From Ichthyophis bannanicus (lineage: Eukaryota; Chordata; Amphibia; Gymnophiona; Ichthyophiidae): 64,000 bases of DNA. The notes beneath the pieces were generated by a model. That model had not been told where the DNA came from, did no database searches, and worked only from the letters and a program-made list of their open reading frames with translations. The stretch covers positions 7,745,001-7,809,000 of the forward strand of contig JAWIIG010000025.1 of assembly GCA_033557465.1 (NCBI GenBank), in the 5' to 3' direction. Position numbers and translations under genes: made by a program. The stretch's first letter is position 1; every line of letters starts with the position of its first letter. Of this stretch, positions 9,813 through 19,560 are shown piece by piece.

Positions 9813-11904
9813 TCACTGGTCCACATCAGTCTCTGCATAGTATTGGGTCATTACTGAAGGCTGGTTAGGGGTAGACACAGGGTATGAAGCAGATGGATAT
9901 CTAGCAGCATCTTGTCGCACCCCAGATTGGGGAAAATTGCCCCGTGGCTTAGTACAATCTTTAATCATATGGCCCACTTGCCCACAACCATAACAGGCAC
10001 GATCCCCTTGCTGTCCTCCCATATAGCCACGCCCTCTTCCTCTAAAGGGTACCATACTTCTACCACCTCTCGCTCTACCTCGCCCTCTAAAGTTGGATTC
10101 ATAACTTGCTACTTGTAGATTCAAACGTTTTTGACGTTGACAATCAAGTTTACCTTTGTCAGCTTCCTTCTGCTTCTGAATTTGTTTCTCTGCATGTAAG
10201 GCAGCTTCCAGGATCTCTTGTGCAGACTTAGTAGACCATCCAAGCAAAGCATTTTCAAGAATCTTTTATTTCTGGTTGCAATCCATTTACAAAAATTGAA
10301 GCAAAACCCTCCATCTCAGCATTCTGAGGAGAAAAATCTCGGAATGCTAGGCAACATTTGGTGTGGAACTGGCTCAGTTTCACCCCCACACTGCTTTAGA
10401 TCCAAGAGTTTGGACAAATCCCTGACTGGGGTACATTTTTTTTCAATTGCTTTTAACAAGTTATCCCTATGATCCCTAAACGCAGTTATTTGAGAAGCAT
10501 CAGAAGCATTAATAACAGGATCAGCACAGGGCCATACCCATGCTATATTATCAGGCAGTTGAGGGTGGGTGACTGCCCTTAACTCTATGGGATTCAGAAA
10601 AACTGCTTTCAATAAATTTTGTAAATCTACCCATGAAGGATCATAAGTAGTTATTAGTTGTCGCCAATCTATAAATTGACCAGGCTTCTCCCTTGAATCA
10701 GGGCAGGATCTAGCCAAACTAAAAATTTCAGCAGGAGACCAGTGTGTTGCCAAGGTAACCAAACCCCCGTCTCCTCTCGGAAAAGCTCGGAACGGAGCAA
10801 GCAGATCACTTTTGCTCTGTTACTTATTTTGTTTATCTAAAGCTAATGATTCACCCAATTCCAAAGTTAAACACTGTAGACTCTGCCAATTAGAAATCAA
10901 TGGAGCCTTGGTCCAATGCCCAATTCCCGTGGCCACAGCAGACATTGCTTCAGCCACAATGTCCCTACTCTTACTGTGAGGCAACAAACTTACAGTATGC
11001 TGTTTTATTTGCAAATTTAATGCCTCAAACATAGTTGTAATTAGTTCAGTTAACGTACGAGCTTTATTCATGAGAAAGTCATGATACTGTTTCAATTGGT
11101 CCACAGTAGTTAATCTTCCTAGCTGACTTGCTTCAATTCCTATTAACTTCTCAAGCTCTAAAATATCCTTAGTTAACACCTGAGCTCTAGTGGTACGGGG
11201 AATATCTGCAGAATCTACAGGGGTAGAGGTAAGGAAATCAACACCCCCAACTGCCCCAGGTGGGGAATAAACAAAAAGTGATACTATACTTGACACATCA
11301 GACTTAACAGGGGTAGAGACACCAGACACAGCACCCACCCGGATCGAGGGTGCCTCTCGATCCTGACGGTCAGCTAAAGCTGGAACATTATTCCTAGACA
11401 GAGAAATAGCTAATGCATTAACCTCTTCTTCATACGCTGGCGGCGCAGACGCCACAGCTCAAGGTTCACAGCTGTTTACATTTTCACTTTTACCACTACC
11501 TCTTTTAGTTAAAACACATATTTGCTCCTCCTTTTTATACACCTGATCCTTGACCTGTTTAATTACAGAATCATTAGTGTGTTTGCTTTTTTCAGCAGCT
11601 TGTGAGCACCAAAGGTTATATGTAATCCATGAGTACTACAGAAATCTTGTACATCTAATGCTAACACAGACCGCAACCAGTTCAATTTATTCTCATGAAA
11701 CGTCCCCCCAAGGGGAAACTGTAACTTGGGATTAGCAGCAGTCACTGAATGCCATTTAGCCACATAATTTAAAGAGCCGTCCCCAAATTTTCTCTTCATC
11801 ACATAATTGGGACTCCCTTTTTTATCTATTGCTATAGCACGAACTTTCTCATCCCAGTCTTCTAACTGAGATCCCTGCTTCACTTTAGCAGTTTTATTAC
11901 CCAT
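9813..11904 (-). pseudogene. gag: Retroviral gag, frame-broken
   Basis: Structural polyprotein remnant in four pieces. Matrix starts at ATG 11904 with MGNKTAK (G2, a myristoylation position) and stops at 11563. A segment at 11455-10820 has a PPAY late-domain motif near its start. A capsid-like segment lies at 10762-10316. Nucleocapsid lies at 10247-9813, with Arg/Gly-rich RGRGRARGG and one CCHC knuckle (CYGCGQVGHMIKDC, about 9958-9998). Stops or frameshifts separate all four, so no full Gag can be made. Order and motifs match gamma-like retroviruses. Confidence 0.85.
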
Positions 11905-12002
11905 TATAATACACTATACACTTCACACAGATATCTGTCAAACAGTAGTATACTCACACACAGCCTGTGTCCTAGTATTTACCGTCCTGTTGAAAGGCAA
12001 AG

Positions 12003-12025
12003 GAATCCGAGTCACCGGGGCACCA
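12003..12025 (-). promoter_or_regulatory. Primer-binding site, tRNA-His-like with a 3-base insertion
   Basis: Three bases after the 5' LTR end the minus strand reads TGGTGCC, then CCG, then GTGACTCGG. Without the middle CCG this matches the complement of the 3' end of vertebrate tRNA-His. It could also be a different, unrecognised tRNA. Confidence 0.55.
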
Positions 12026-12028
12026 AAC

Positions 12029-13130
12029 TGTTGACTCTCACCCACTAGGGGCCTGGAATCCAACACACACAAAAAACACCTGGGTTCTTATCTAATCCCT
12101 GTACCCTTCAACAGGAAGAAAAGACAAGTCACAATTAGTTAATTAATTAATCAATCACTATGGAGCTCTATAGGGAAGATTCACATGGAGTCTAATTCAG
12201 ACATATCCATTGAGCCTCTTCAAAGATGGCTCCATAGGGCTCCTGTTTTTATTAGAGAATATCAGCTGATTCAGTTAATCTTTAACATCTGGTACTTTCC
12301 AAATTCCACGTGTATATAAATTTTGCTAACATAGACAACATTATTATATAGAAAGCAGACGTTATGTCTCATGACTGTTCACTAAATTCAGTAGGTGTCG
12401 CTGTGATTTTACTTTTCAGCAGAAGCTAATTAGTTAGTTAGTTATTGTATTTGCTGATTTTCTATTAAGCTATATCCGTTATGTTTGCTAATTGAATCCA
12501 AGCCAGTTTCACAAGAGCAGTGCATCCTGACCACTGTTCCCTCTAAGCTGTGCGCGTGTGCGCGCGCACACATCTCACCGAGCGAGCGCACATACTTTAC
12601 AACAGAGCGCACAAAAATTACAGTTCTGATTCTGATAGAAAACAACACAGACGTCTTAAAATTTTAAAGTTGTTGTGTATTTACAGTTTTCACAAGTTCT
12701 ACAATATTTTCTAGTGCAATCGATGTGGTGTACATACTGTATTCTGATGTGTAGTCAAATTTTAAAGTATTTAACTCCGAGTGTCGTTATGTGGTGCACA
12801 AAAATTTAACTTTCCTTCAAAAGCTGCACAGCTGATATTTTATGCGCACACAGCCTACAGAAAATTAGAGGGAACATTGATCCTGACCCAGCAACCGTTT
12901 AGCCTATCAGCTTGCAGGATGAGCAACTGTCCCCATGTGCTATTTATTTTAGAGAAGTTCACGCTGACCTAATATCTATGTCTACACAGACTCTATTTGC
13001 TAATCACACAAGCTTCAGTTACTAAATTCAATGTCCTAGCAAAAGCAGAAATGCTTTTTAAAGGGATAGTTTTTAATGCAATTCAGACCTGTATTTTCAG
13101 GGCCTATAGTTGAGTTAGCCCTTGTCTACA
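12029..13130 (-). repeat. 5' LTR of the endogenous retrovirus, carrying a hAT insertion
   Basis: About 750 bases of LTR plus the 348-bp element at 12532-12879. The inner edge starts TGTTGACTCTCACCC and the outer edge ends CTTGTCTACA. About 215 bases of outer U3, present in the other LTR, are missing between two similar short sequences (GGCCTATAG.TGAGTTA and GGCCTAGTCGAGTTA), so deletion in this LTR is the simplest reading. Confidence 0.88.
12532..12879. mobile_element. Non-autonomous hAT-type element (MITE) in the 5' LTR
   Basis: A 348-bp insertion with terminal inverted repeats CACTGTTCCCTCTAA and CAATGTTCCCTCTAA, flanked by a perfect 8-bp duplication ATCCTGAC (12524-12531 and 12880-12887). 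The other LTR shows the empty site. Its left part has an alternating CG/CA tract (about 12549-12572). No coding capacity. Confidence 0.9.
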
Positions 13131-13134
13131 GGCA

Positions 13135-13760
13135 CAACAGTCTGTCTTGATCCAGACAGACAACCAGGTAGCCATGTTCTATGTCAACAAACAGGGTGGA
13201 ACTGGTTCCCAGCCCCTTTGCCAGGAGGCCCAGGACCTCTGTTCCTTTGCCCTGAAACACAACATGCTCCTCAAAGCAGTCTATCTTCCAGGCCAGGAGA
13301 ATTCCCTGGCAGACAGATTGAGCAGGATTCTGCAACCACACGAGTGGCTGCTACATCCTTTAGTGGTTCAAAAGATTTTCTTGAGATGGGGGCTTCCCTC
13401 CATAGACCTGTTTGCCAGTCCACTGAACAGCCAGCTACCAAGGTTCTGCTCCAGGCAACCGCATCCTCTGAGTAGCAGCAGATGCTTTTCTGATGCCCTG
13501 GACTCAGGGCCTACTCTATGCGTTTCCTCCCACCCCTCTGGTGGCCCGAACTCTGTTCAAGATTCTCCAAGACAGGGCCTCAGTCCTCCTGGTAGCTCCC
13601 AGGTGGTCAAGGCAGCCTTGGTTCCCCCTCCTGCTTCAGCTAGCAGTGGATCTGCCTCTGCCTCTGGGATTGCAACCCGACCTTCTCTCTCAGAATCAGG
13701 GCTCCTTGCTGCATCCCAATCTCAAAGCTCTCAATCTGATGGCATGGAGGCTGCAAGGGT
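13135..13760 (+). pseudogene. DIRS A1 RNase H (second part) and MT-like domain
   Basis: Continuation of the gene cut at 5053. RNase H: IQTDNQVAMFYVNKQGGTGS, AVYLPGQENSLADRLSRIL. The methyltransferase-like region (a DAM-like domain typical of DIRS pol) begins IDLFASPLNSQLPRFCSRQP at about 13400, then shifts frame near 13470 and continues in 13493-13762 (LLYAFPPTPLVARTLFKILQ). Broken by one or more indels. Confidence 0.83.
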
Positions 13761-14779
13761 AGTGTTAGCTCCCTGGGGCCTGCCTCCCGAGGTTGAGGAA
13801 GTTCTCCTAGCCTCCAGGAAACAATCCACTAGGAAGACCTATGCTTTCAAGTGGAAAAGGTTCTCTGTGTGGTGTCAGCTGTGTGCTGAGGATCCTTTCT
13901 CCTGTACTGTGTCAGTAGTGCTTCAGTACCTACTGCACTTGTCCAACTCTGTTCGGGTCCACCTCTCTGCTTTGGCAGCTCACCACTCCCTAGTTGAGGG
14001 CCATTCCTTGTCTGTGCACCCTTTGGTGTCTAGGTTTCTCAGGGGCTTGCTTCTTCTCAAACCTCCCATACGTCGTCCTGCTCCTGAGTGGGAGCTTAAT
14101 GTGGTCTTGCAGCAACTGACTCTCCCACCTTTTGAGCCTATGGCTACTTGCCCTCTACGCTTCCTTTCCTGGAAGACTCTTTCTGATAGCCCTTACTTTG
14201 GCTAGGAGAGTGAGTGAGCTTCAGGCCTTGGTCTGTGATAGACCTTACACCAAGTTCTATAAGAACAGGGTGGCCCTCAGGGCTCACCCTAAGTTCCTTC
14301 CTAAGGTTGTCTCCTCTTTCCACCTCAACCAGGAGGTGGTTCTTCCTACTTTCTTCCCTAGGCCTCATGCGAGTCAGGCTGAAACAGTTCTCCATACCTT
14401 GGACTGTAGGAGGGCCTTATCCTTCTACCTTGAACGTATGCAAGATCACAGGAAGGCTTCTCAGCTCTTCCTTTCTTTTGACCCCAATAACTTGGGGAGG
14501 CCTGTGTCCAAGCGTACCTTGTCCATCTGGGTGGCTGACTGTATCACCTGGGCTTACAAGGCGGCTGACCTTCCTTTGCAGGGTAGGGTCACGGCCCACC
14601 GTGTGAGGGCAATGGCTGCATCAGTGGCTCACCTCCGCTCTGTTCCATTGCAAGACATCTGCAGGGCTGCTACTTGGTCTTCAAGCCAGACTTTTGCAGC
14701 CCACTACTGTCTGGAGAGGGAGTCCCGTAGGGACAGTGCTTTTGGCCAAGCAGTACTCCGGAATCCCTTTGAGGTCTAG
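13735..14779 (+). pseudogene. DIRS A1 tyrosine recombinase, one frameshift
   Basis: Recombinase for integration of the circular intermediate. The N-terminal SAM-like half reads from RVVLAPWGLPPEVEEVLLAS to about 14175 (FEPMATCPLRFLSW). A frameshift near 14175-14190 moves the catalytic half to 14132-14779. Catalytic residues are visible: Arg in ARRVSELQAL, the His/Arg pair in AHRVRAM, and Tyr in AAHYCLERES. The stop is at 14777-14779. A stretch after LHLSNS is shorter than in other copies (the LGLKSN segment is missing). Confidence 0.85.
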
Positions 14780-14911
14780 GCAACTCCTGCCCTCCTGCCC
14801 TCTGGTTGGGCTACCTGTGGAGGGTGTGTCCTTGCAAAGCCTTTACTGTGTTGCTGAGACTAGAGGGAGTTCTCTTGTTCAGCCTGGGTTCCTGGTAGCC
14901 CAGAGCTGGGG

Positions 14912-15014
14912 AGTCACCCATAAGTGAGGACTGACTTCCTGCTTTGTCCTGGAGAAAGAGTAGTTACTCACCTTTAACAGGTGTTCTCCAGGAGCAGCAG
15001 GAATCAGTCCTCAT
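14912..15014. repeat. ICR of DIRS A1
   Basis: Contains the complement of the left end (GACTTCCTGCTTTGTCCTGG), the complement of the right tail (AGTAGTTACTCACC) and the complement of the right end (CCAGGAGCAGCAGGAATCAG). It follows the YR stop by about 130 bases. Confidence 0.82.
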
Positions 15015-15098
15015 TACCCTCCCTCCTCCCCTTGGAGTTGCAGTTGTACATAGTTTTAATTTTTACATTTTTGTGTGCTGTTCTTAGCTATGTCATTT

Positions 15099-15285
15099 GA
15101 CTGAGGTAAGATGGCACCTTTAGGCGGGAACGGAACCGCGCATGCGTGCCAGCATTCCCAAAGGCTTTCATGGAAAGCTGGGGAAATGCTCTGCTGGGGC
15201 TTCATCGGCATCGATGACACCCATAAGTGAGGACTGATTCCTGCTGCTCCTGGAGAACACCTGTTACAGGTGAGTAACTACTCTT
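15099..15285 (+). repeat. Right ITR of DIRS A1
   Basis: Inverted copy of 1453-1613, extended by ACACCTGTTACAGGTGAGTA and a few more bases. It contains the perfect splice-donor string CAGGTGAGT at 15267-15275. Confidence 0.82.
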
Positions 15286-16572
15286 TCCCTGCTTTGGTCC
15301 ATAGTATTTCCAATCGTGAATATGCTTTTTCTCCTTGCAGCTCGTCCTCATGGTAAGAACGCATGATACCTTTTTGCCCTTAAGCAGGTCAGCATGGTAT
15401 CTCATTTTTATGCGTCTGTTCACTTACCATGCTAGAGTTCTGGAATACTCAGGACTTGCTGGCTGCAGACTGATATCATCCTCTGCTTTTCACGTAACCG
15501 TCCTGTGTTTTTTCACTAGCTAGCATCCCTGTAGCTCATAACCAGTCTGAATAGATTCTCTATATATCTTCTCAAGTAGGTTCCACCTTCTTGTTAGATG
15601 AATCTTTCCTCTCCACATTTCCTATGTGAATACCGTTCTGTGGGCATATCTCTGTCTGCTTCCTTGCAGACACCCATATAAAGGCATATATATTCATATC
15701 TATAGCATACATCTTACAGATGTCTGTCTGTCATTTATGTGTATTTTATGCTTTTTCATATCTCACTATAGATATATTCTTATATGTCAATCTATATATC
15801 TATGAGTGTATATGAGTGTATATAAAAGAGTATATTTTATTATTGGTAGATATGTATGCATATTTTTCTACCTGACTGTCTAGGCTCATCTAGCTATATG
15901 ATTCTGATGGGCTTTACCCATACCTATGCTATCCAGCATGTTTGGGGTTCTACACGCACAACCACTTTCTGTGGTAGTTAACTTCCACCATAACCTTGAG
16001 GTTTAGGTACCTCTGAAGCTCTCCATGTTCCAGTATCTCTCCTAGCTGACTCCAGTTAGGAGAGACATTGGGGATCTTCAGTTAATCACAGGCTCTAACG
16101 CCTCAGGCATTTGTCCTTTCTTTTTGGGATATAAGGGGTTCCATACCTTTTCCTCCCACAAGGACTGTGCCTGTTTGTCCAAATCGGTCAGCCTTCTCTT
16201 TTTGCTCCTAAGGGTGAGCCACTCTGTTGCCAAAAGAGTTCGGCTTTTGTCATAAAGCCTTCCGCTGAAGGCCTACCGTTTTTGTACTACCCCAGTTATT
16301 ACTGGGGTTCCCTCTCACCTTTCAGGAATCTGACCTCCACTGTTTTTCCTACAGGTTTATTACCTCCACTTCACAGTGAGGTCCCCCTTGAGGTTCCTCT
16401 ACTGGGTTCCCCAGTAGATCCCATGAACCTCTTTACTGCTCTGTAATCCTGTTAGGGGAGGTCCATATTGCAATATTTCTTTCAATATCATTGATAATAA
16501 TTATCATCCACACATGGACTCCTTGTCTGCAGTCCTATGCTAGGTTAGCTGTTCCACAGCGCCTTTCTTTTT
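15286..16572. other. Stretch without a recognised gene
   Basis: No protein-like frame stands out. 15650-15880 is AT-rich with short repeated TATAT/TGTAT units. 15930-16550 is unique-looking pyrimidine-rich sequence that I cannot place. It separates the right end of A1 from a DIRS B fragment. Confidence 0.5.
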
Positions 16573-17036
16573 CAACTCCTACCCTCCATCCTCAGGATGC
16601 CTGGTGTTGTGGGGGATAGCATGTTCCAATCTGACATGCTGGGACTCCAGGCATCTTAGCTTGGGAGTCCCCATATGTGAAGACTCATTCCTGCTTGTTC
16701 CTGGAGATAGCACAGTTACTTACCTGTAACAGGTGATCTCTGGGAACAGCAGGAATAAGTCTTCACAACCCACCCACCTCCCCAGGAGTTGTATCTCTCT
16801 ATCTTTCCTTTCCTCTCTCTCTCTCTTTGTCTCAGCTTTAAAACTTAACTGAGGGAGAGGCAGTTAGGAAAGGCGGGAAGGCAGCATGCAGGCGTGGGGG
16901 GATGCTTCCAAAAGCTCTTGATTGGACGCTGGGAAGCATTCCCGCGCAGACTCCGTCGGTACCGACGTACCCATATGTGAAGACTTATTCCTGCTGTTCC
17001 CAGAGATCACCTGTTACAGGTAAGTAACTGTGCTTT
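16573..17036 (+). mobile_element. DIRS family B right-end fragment
   Basis: Starts at the bases following the YR stop (CAACTCCTACCCTCC), then an ICR (about 16670-16765), a pyrimidine tract ending in CAG (16833), and a right ITR ending TAAGTAACTGTGCTTT at 17036. It sits directly against YR coding sequence of an A-like element, so it was probably inserted there; its left part is lost or was never in this window. Confidence 0.8.
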
Positions 17037-17203
17037 CGTGCGAGGGCGGCGTCAGTGGCCCATCTGTGCCGCTGGCGGACATCTGCCGAGCAGCAACCTG
17101 GTCCCCTGCTAACACCTTTGCTACACATTATTGTTTGGGGAGGGAGTCCCATCGGGATGCTGCCTTCGGCCAGGCTGTACTCTGTAATCTGTTCAGGGTT
17201 TAA
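17037..17203 (+). pseudogene. DIRS tyrosine recombinase C-terminal end
   Basis: Only the last 55 or so codons remain: the region after the His/Arg pair, then ADICRAATWS, the catalytic-Tyr block THYCLGRESHRDAAFGQAV and a TAA stop at about 17201. It begins exactly where the family B fragment ends, so the gene was broken by that insertion. Small indels (for example before CRW) are present. Confidence 0.75.
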
Positions 17204-17400
17204 GCAACTCCTGCCCTCCGACTCTTCTTATGCAGCTACTGGGAGCGTGGTCTTCCGGGGATCTGGTGTCCTCGGGCTGTCTTCGGTTACCAGTGACTCT
17301 TCACTGCTCACCATGGCATTTTTCTAAAGGTCCTCGGTAGCCTGTAGCTGGGGATTCCCATATGTGAGGACTGACTTCCTGCTTGTTCCTGGAGAAAGCA

Positions 17401-18278
17401 GTTAAGATTTAATGCAAAGAAATGCAGTGTCATGCACTTGGAAAGCAGAATTCCAAGGAAAATGTACACGTTAGGGGGGGAGAGGTTGGTATGCACGGAC
17501 CAGAAGGACCTTGGTGTGATTATTTCTGAGGATCTCAAGGTGGCAAAACAGTGCGACAAGGATGTTGGGTTGCATACAAAGAGGAATTACCAGCAGAAAG
17601 GAAGAGGTACTAATGTCACTGTATAAGTCACTGGTGAGGCCTCACTTGGGATACTGTGTTCAGTTTTGGAGACCATATCTCACAAAGGATGTAAAAAGAC
17701 TGGAAACGGTTCAGAGGAAGGCGACCAAAATGATTTGTAGCCTGCATCAGAAGCCTTATGAAAAGAGACTTGAAGACCTAAATATGTACACTCTGGAGGA
17801 GAGGAAGGAAAGGGGAGATATTATTCAGACCTTTAAATACTTAAAGAGAATTAATGAACAAACAAACCTCTTCCAAAGATGGGGAAGCTGTAAAACTAGA
17901 GGGCATAACATGAAGCTGCAAAGGGGTAAATTGAAAGGCAATGTTGGGAAATACCTTTCCACTAAAAGGGTGGTGGATGCTTGGAATGCCCTCCCAATGG
18001 AAGTGGTGGGGGCAAATACAGTGACAGAATTCAAAATGGCATGGGACAGACACAGTGGATTCTTTTACAGCAACAGGTTAAAATCAAAATAAACATAACT
18101 ATCTAACTTCTCAACAAACGGGGGTGTCCTACATAGAGTGGTGGGTTCACCCCTAAACAAAGTCATGGGGAGGGTTGACCTGCACGGAGCGACAAGTGCA
18201 CCTACTCTTGCCATCTTACTGGACAGACTAGATGGACCATACTGGTCCTTTTCTGCTGTCATTTACTATGTTACTATG
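17401..18278 (+). mobile_element. CR1-like LINE, 5'-truncated
   Basis: Encodes the C-terminal part of a CR1-type RT protein: FNAKKCSVMHLE, KDLGVIISEDLKVAKQ, then (after a frameshift near 17560) ITSRKEEVLMSLYKSLVRPH and a TKRVVDAWNALPMEV tail, stopping at about 18091. It ends with the GGACCATACTGGTCC and ACTATGTTACTATG 3' terminus typical of this group. Inserted into the ICR of a DIRS relic. Short LINE copies like this come from incomplete reverse transcription. Confidence 0.85.
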
Positions 18279-18724
18279 CTACTCGCCTGTAACAGGTATT
18301 CTCCAGGGACTGCAGGAATCAGTCCTTACAACCTGCCCACCTCCCCTTGGAGTTGCCCACTGTCCTTGTTAAATTTTTTCGTCTTTGCCTGAATTGTTAT
18401 CTGACCAAGATGGCACCCTTGGGCTGGAAGGGAGTCACACATGTGTGATGGCATTCCCAAAGGCTTTCTTTGAAAGCTGGGGAAATACGCCACGTGGGCT
18501 CTGTTGGTGCTGACGTCACCCATATGTGAGAACTGATTCCTGCTGTCCCTGGAGAACACCTTTTACAGGTGAGTGACTATGCTTCAGAAGCATAGGGATC
18601 AGGAGTTATCAACATGAATATTTGAAGTTGCCAAGAGTAAGTGAGGGGGAAGAAGAATCTAGAAATAGGGAAAGCCAGGAGTCAGTGAGAAAGGTAGAAA
18701 TGGACTTTGCTGGATAGCTGCTAT

Positions 18725-19290
18725 TTATAGACTCCTTAATAGATACAGTATTAAAAAGGCATATGGAATATACTTCAAAAGAGGAAAAGGAGTGAGACAG
18801 AGGAAGGAGGCGGGGTTGGACTTGGCAGGAAGGAGAAAGCAGAAACCCAACACCACCATCACGGCTAGTGAGTGATATGAGGAGTGTGGGAAAAGTTTGG
18901 TATCCATTGTGACAGAGGGCAGCAACTGAAGCAGTGTCGGAGGAGCCAGGTTTCAGTAAGAACTACTGTAGAAGACTGAAGGAGTTAGAAATGAAAAGGT
19001 CATGAGTAAAGGGGAGTTTATTAGAAATGGAATGTGCATTCCATAATGCACAAGAGAAGAGGAGAGGAATGTGGATGAGATTAGAACAGTTCAGAGAGGA
19101 ATGAGAGAGAGAGAGAGAGTAGTCTAGAGGGGCCAGGGTTAAGATTAATGTCACCAGAAGAAAGGGGGAGGAGAAGAAGAGTATGAGGCAGAGAAGAGAC
19201 GGAACAGCAGAAACGAGGAGAAGGCATTTTAAAAAGAGGGAGAGGGAAAAATGAAAGGAAGGAAATGGTGGAATTCAAGAGCTGAGGAAA
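18725..19290 (-). mobile_element. L2/CR1-type LINE, 5' part, with a 2A-like motif
   Basis: On the minus strand a frame ending near 19081 contains SSGDINLNPGPS, close to the DxExNPGP ribosome-skipping consensus found at the N-terminus of some LINE proteins. Downstream, LWNAHSISNKLPFTHDLF (about 18990-19060) matches the start of a LINE AP-endonuclease domain. SLAVMVVLGFCFLLPAKS (about 18800-18880) is the following block in another frame. Frameshifted and truncated. The minus-strand upstream region (19561-19780) may be its 5' UTR, split by the SINE at 19313. Confidence 0.6.
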
Positions 19291-19312
19291 GGGAGGAAAA
19301 CAAGAGAGGAGT

Positions 19313-19560
19313 AGCCTAGTGGTTAGGGTAAATTACCTCAGGCCAGAGGGCCAGGAGTTCAGATTCTGATTAGAGGATTCCTTGGGCCAGAAGGACTGGG
19401 GTTTCTAGTCCCACAGGTGCTCCTTGTGGCCTTGGTCAAGCCATTAACCCCCCCATTGCCTCGGGTACTAAAACAGATTGCGAGCCCTTTAGGGGCAAGG
19501 GAAATATATATACACAGTACCTGAATGTACACACCGCTTTGACTTGTATAAAAGCAGTGT
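19313..19560 (+). mobile_element. tRNA-derived SINE
   Basis: Head with A-box-like TAGCCTAGTGGTTAGGG and B-box-like GGAGTTCAGATTCTG. The body shares GGGCCAGAAGGACTGGGG and the CTCCTTGTGGCCTTGG block with the minus-strand SINE at 48570-48868. The 3' tail is ACACCGCTT...AGCAGTGTATAA. Confidence 0.75.

Larger units (their letters stand above)
5054..13130 (-). mobile_element. Endogenous retrovirus, minus strand, defective
   Basis: Two LTRs (5054-5963 and 12029-13130) flank gag, protease, RNase H, integrase and env remnants, read right to left. LTR ends are TGTAGACAAGG...CAACA. The target duplication is GGCA at 5049-5052 and 13131-13134, with one extra T on the left, or a 5-bp duplication with one mismatch. 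A primer-binding site follows the 5' LTR and a purine tract precedes the 3' LTR. Env has a CX6CC-type transmembrane region and gag is simple (MA, PPAY, CA, one CCHC knuckle), which fits a gamma-like retrovirus. The RT core is deleted and all genes have breaks. Confidence 0.92.
1453..15285 (+). mobile_element. DIRS family A, divergent copy A1, split by an endogenous retrovirus
   Basis: Starts TTCTCCAGGACCAAGCAGG and ends TGAGTAACTACTCTTT. Left ITR (1453-1613) and right ITR (15099-15285) are inverted copies of each other. The ITR core reads ATCGACGCTGATGAAG rather than the GTCGGCGCCGAC of A2-A4, so this is a separate subfamily. Gag, RT-RNase H, MT-like and YR coding regions follow in the usual order. 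The retrovirus at 5054-13130 interrupts RNase H, and the two DIRS halves rejoin without loss when it is ignored. Several frameshifts make the copy inactive. Confidence 0.9.
17037..18584 (+). mobile_element. DIRS A-like right-end relic, interrupted by a CR1
   Basis: The end of a YR gene, then an ICR split at 17400 by the CR1 (the rest resumes at 18279), then a right ITR (18401-18584) with CTGACCAAGATGGCACCC and ending ACAGGTGAGTGACTATGCTT. It is more diverged from A2-A4 than they are from each other. Confidence 0.78.

Noticed and set aside
15650..15880. CRISPR-like or tandem array in AT-rich DNA
   Set aside because: The short TATAT/TGTAT units are irregular and have no spacers; this is ordinary low-complexity sequence.
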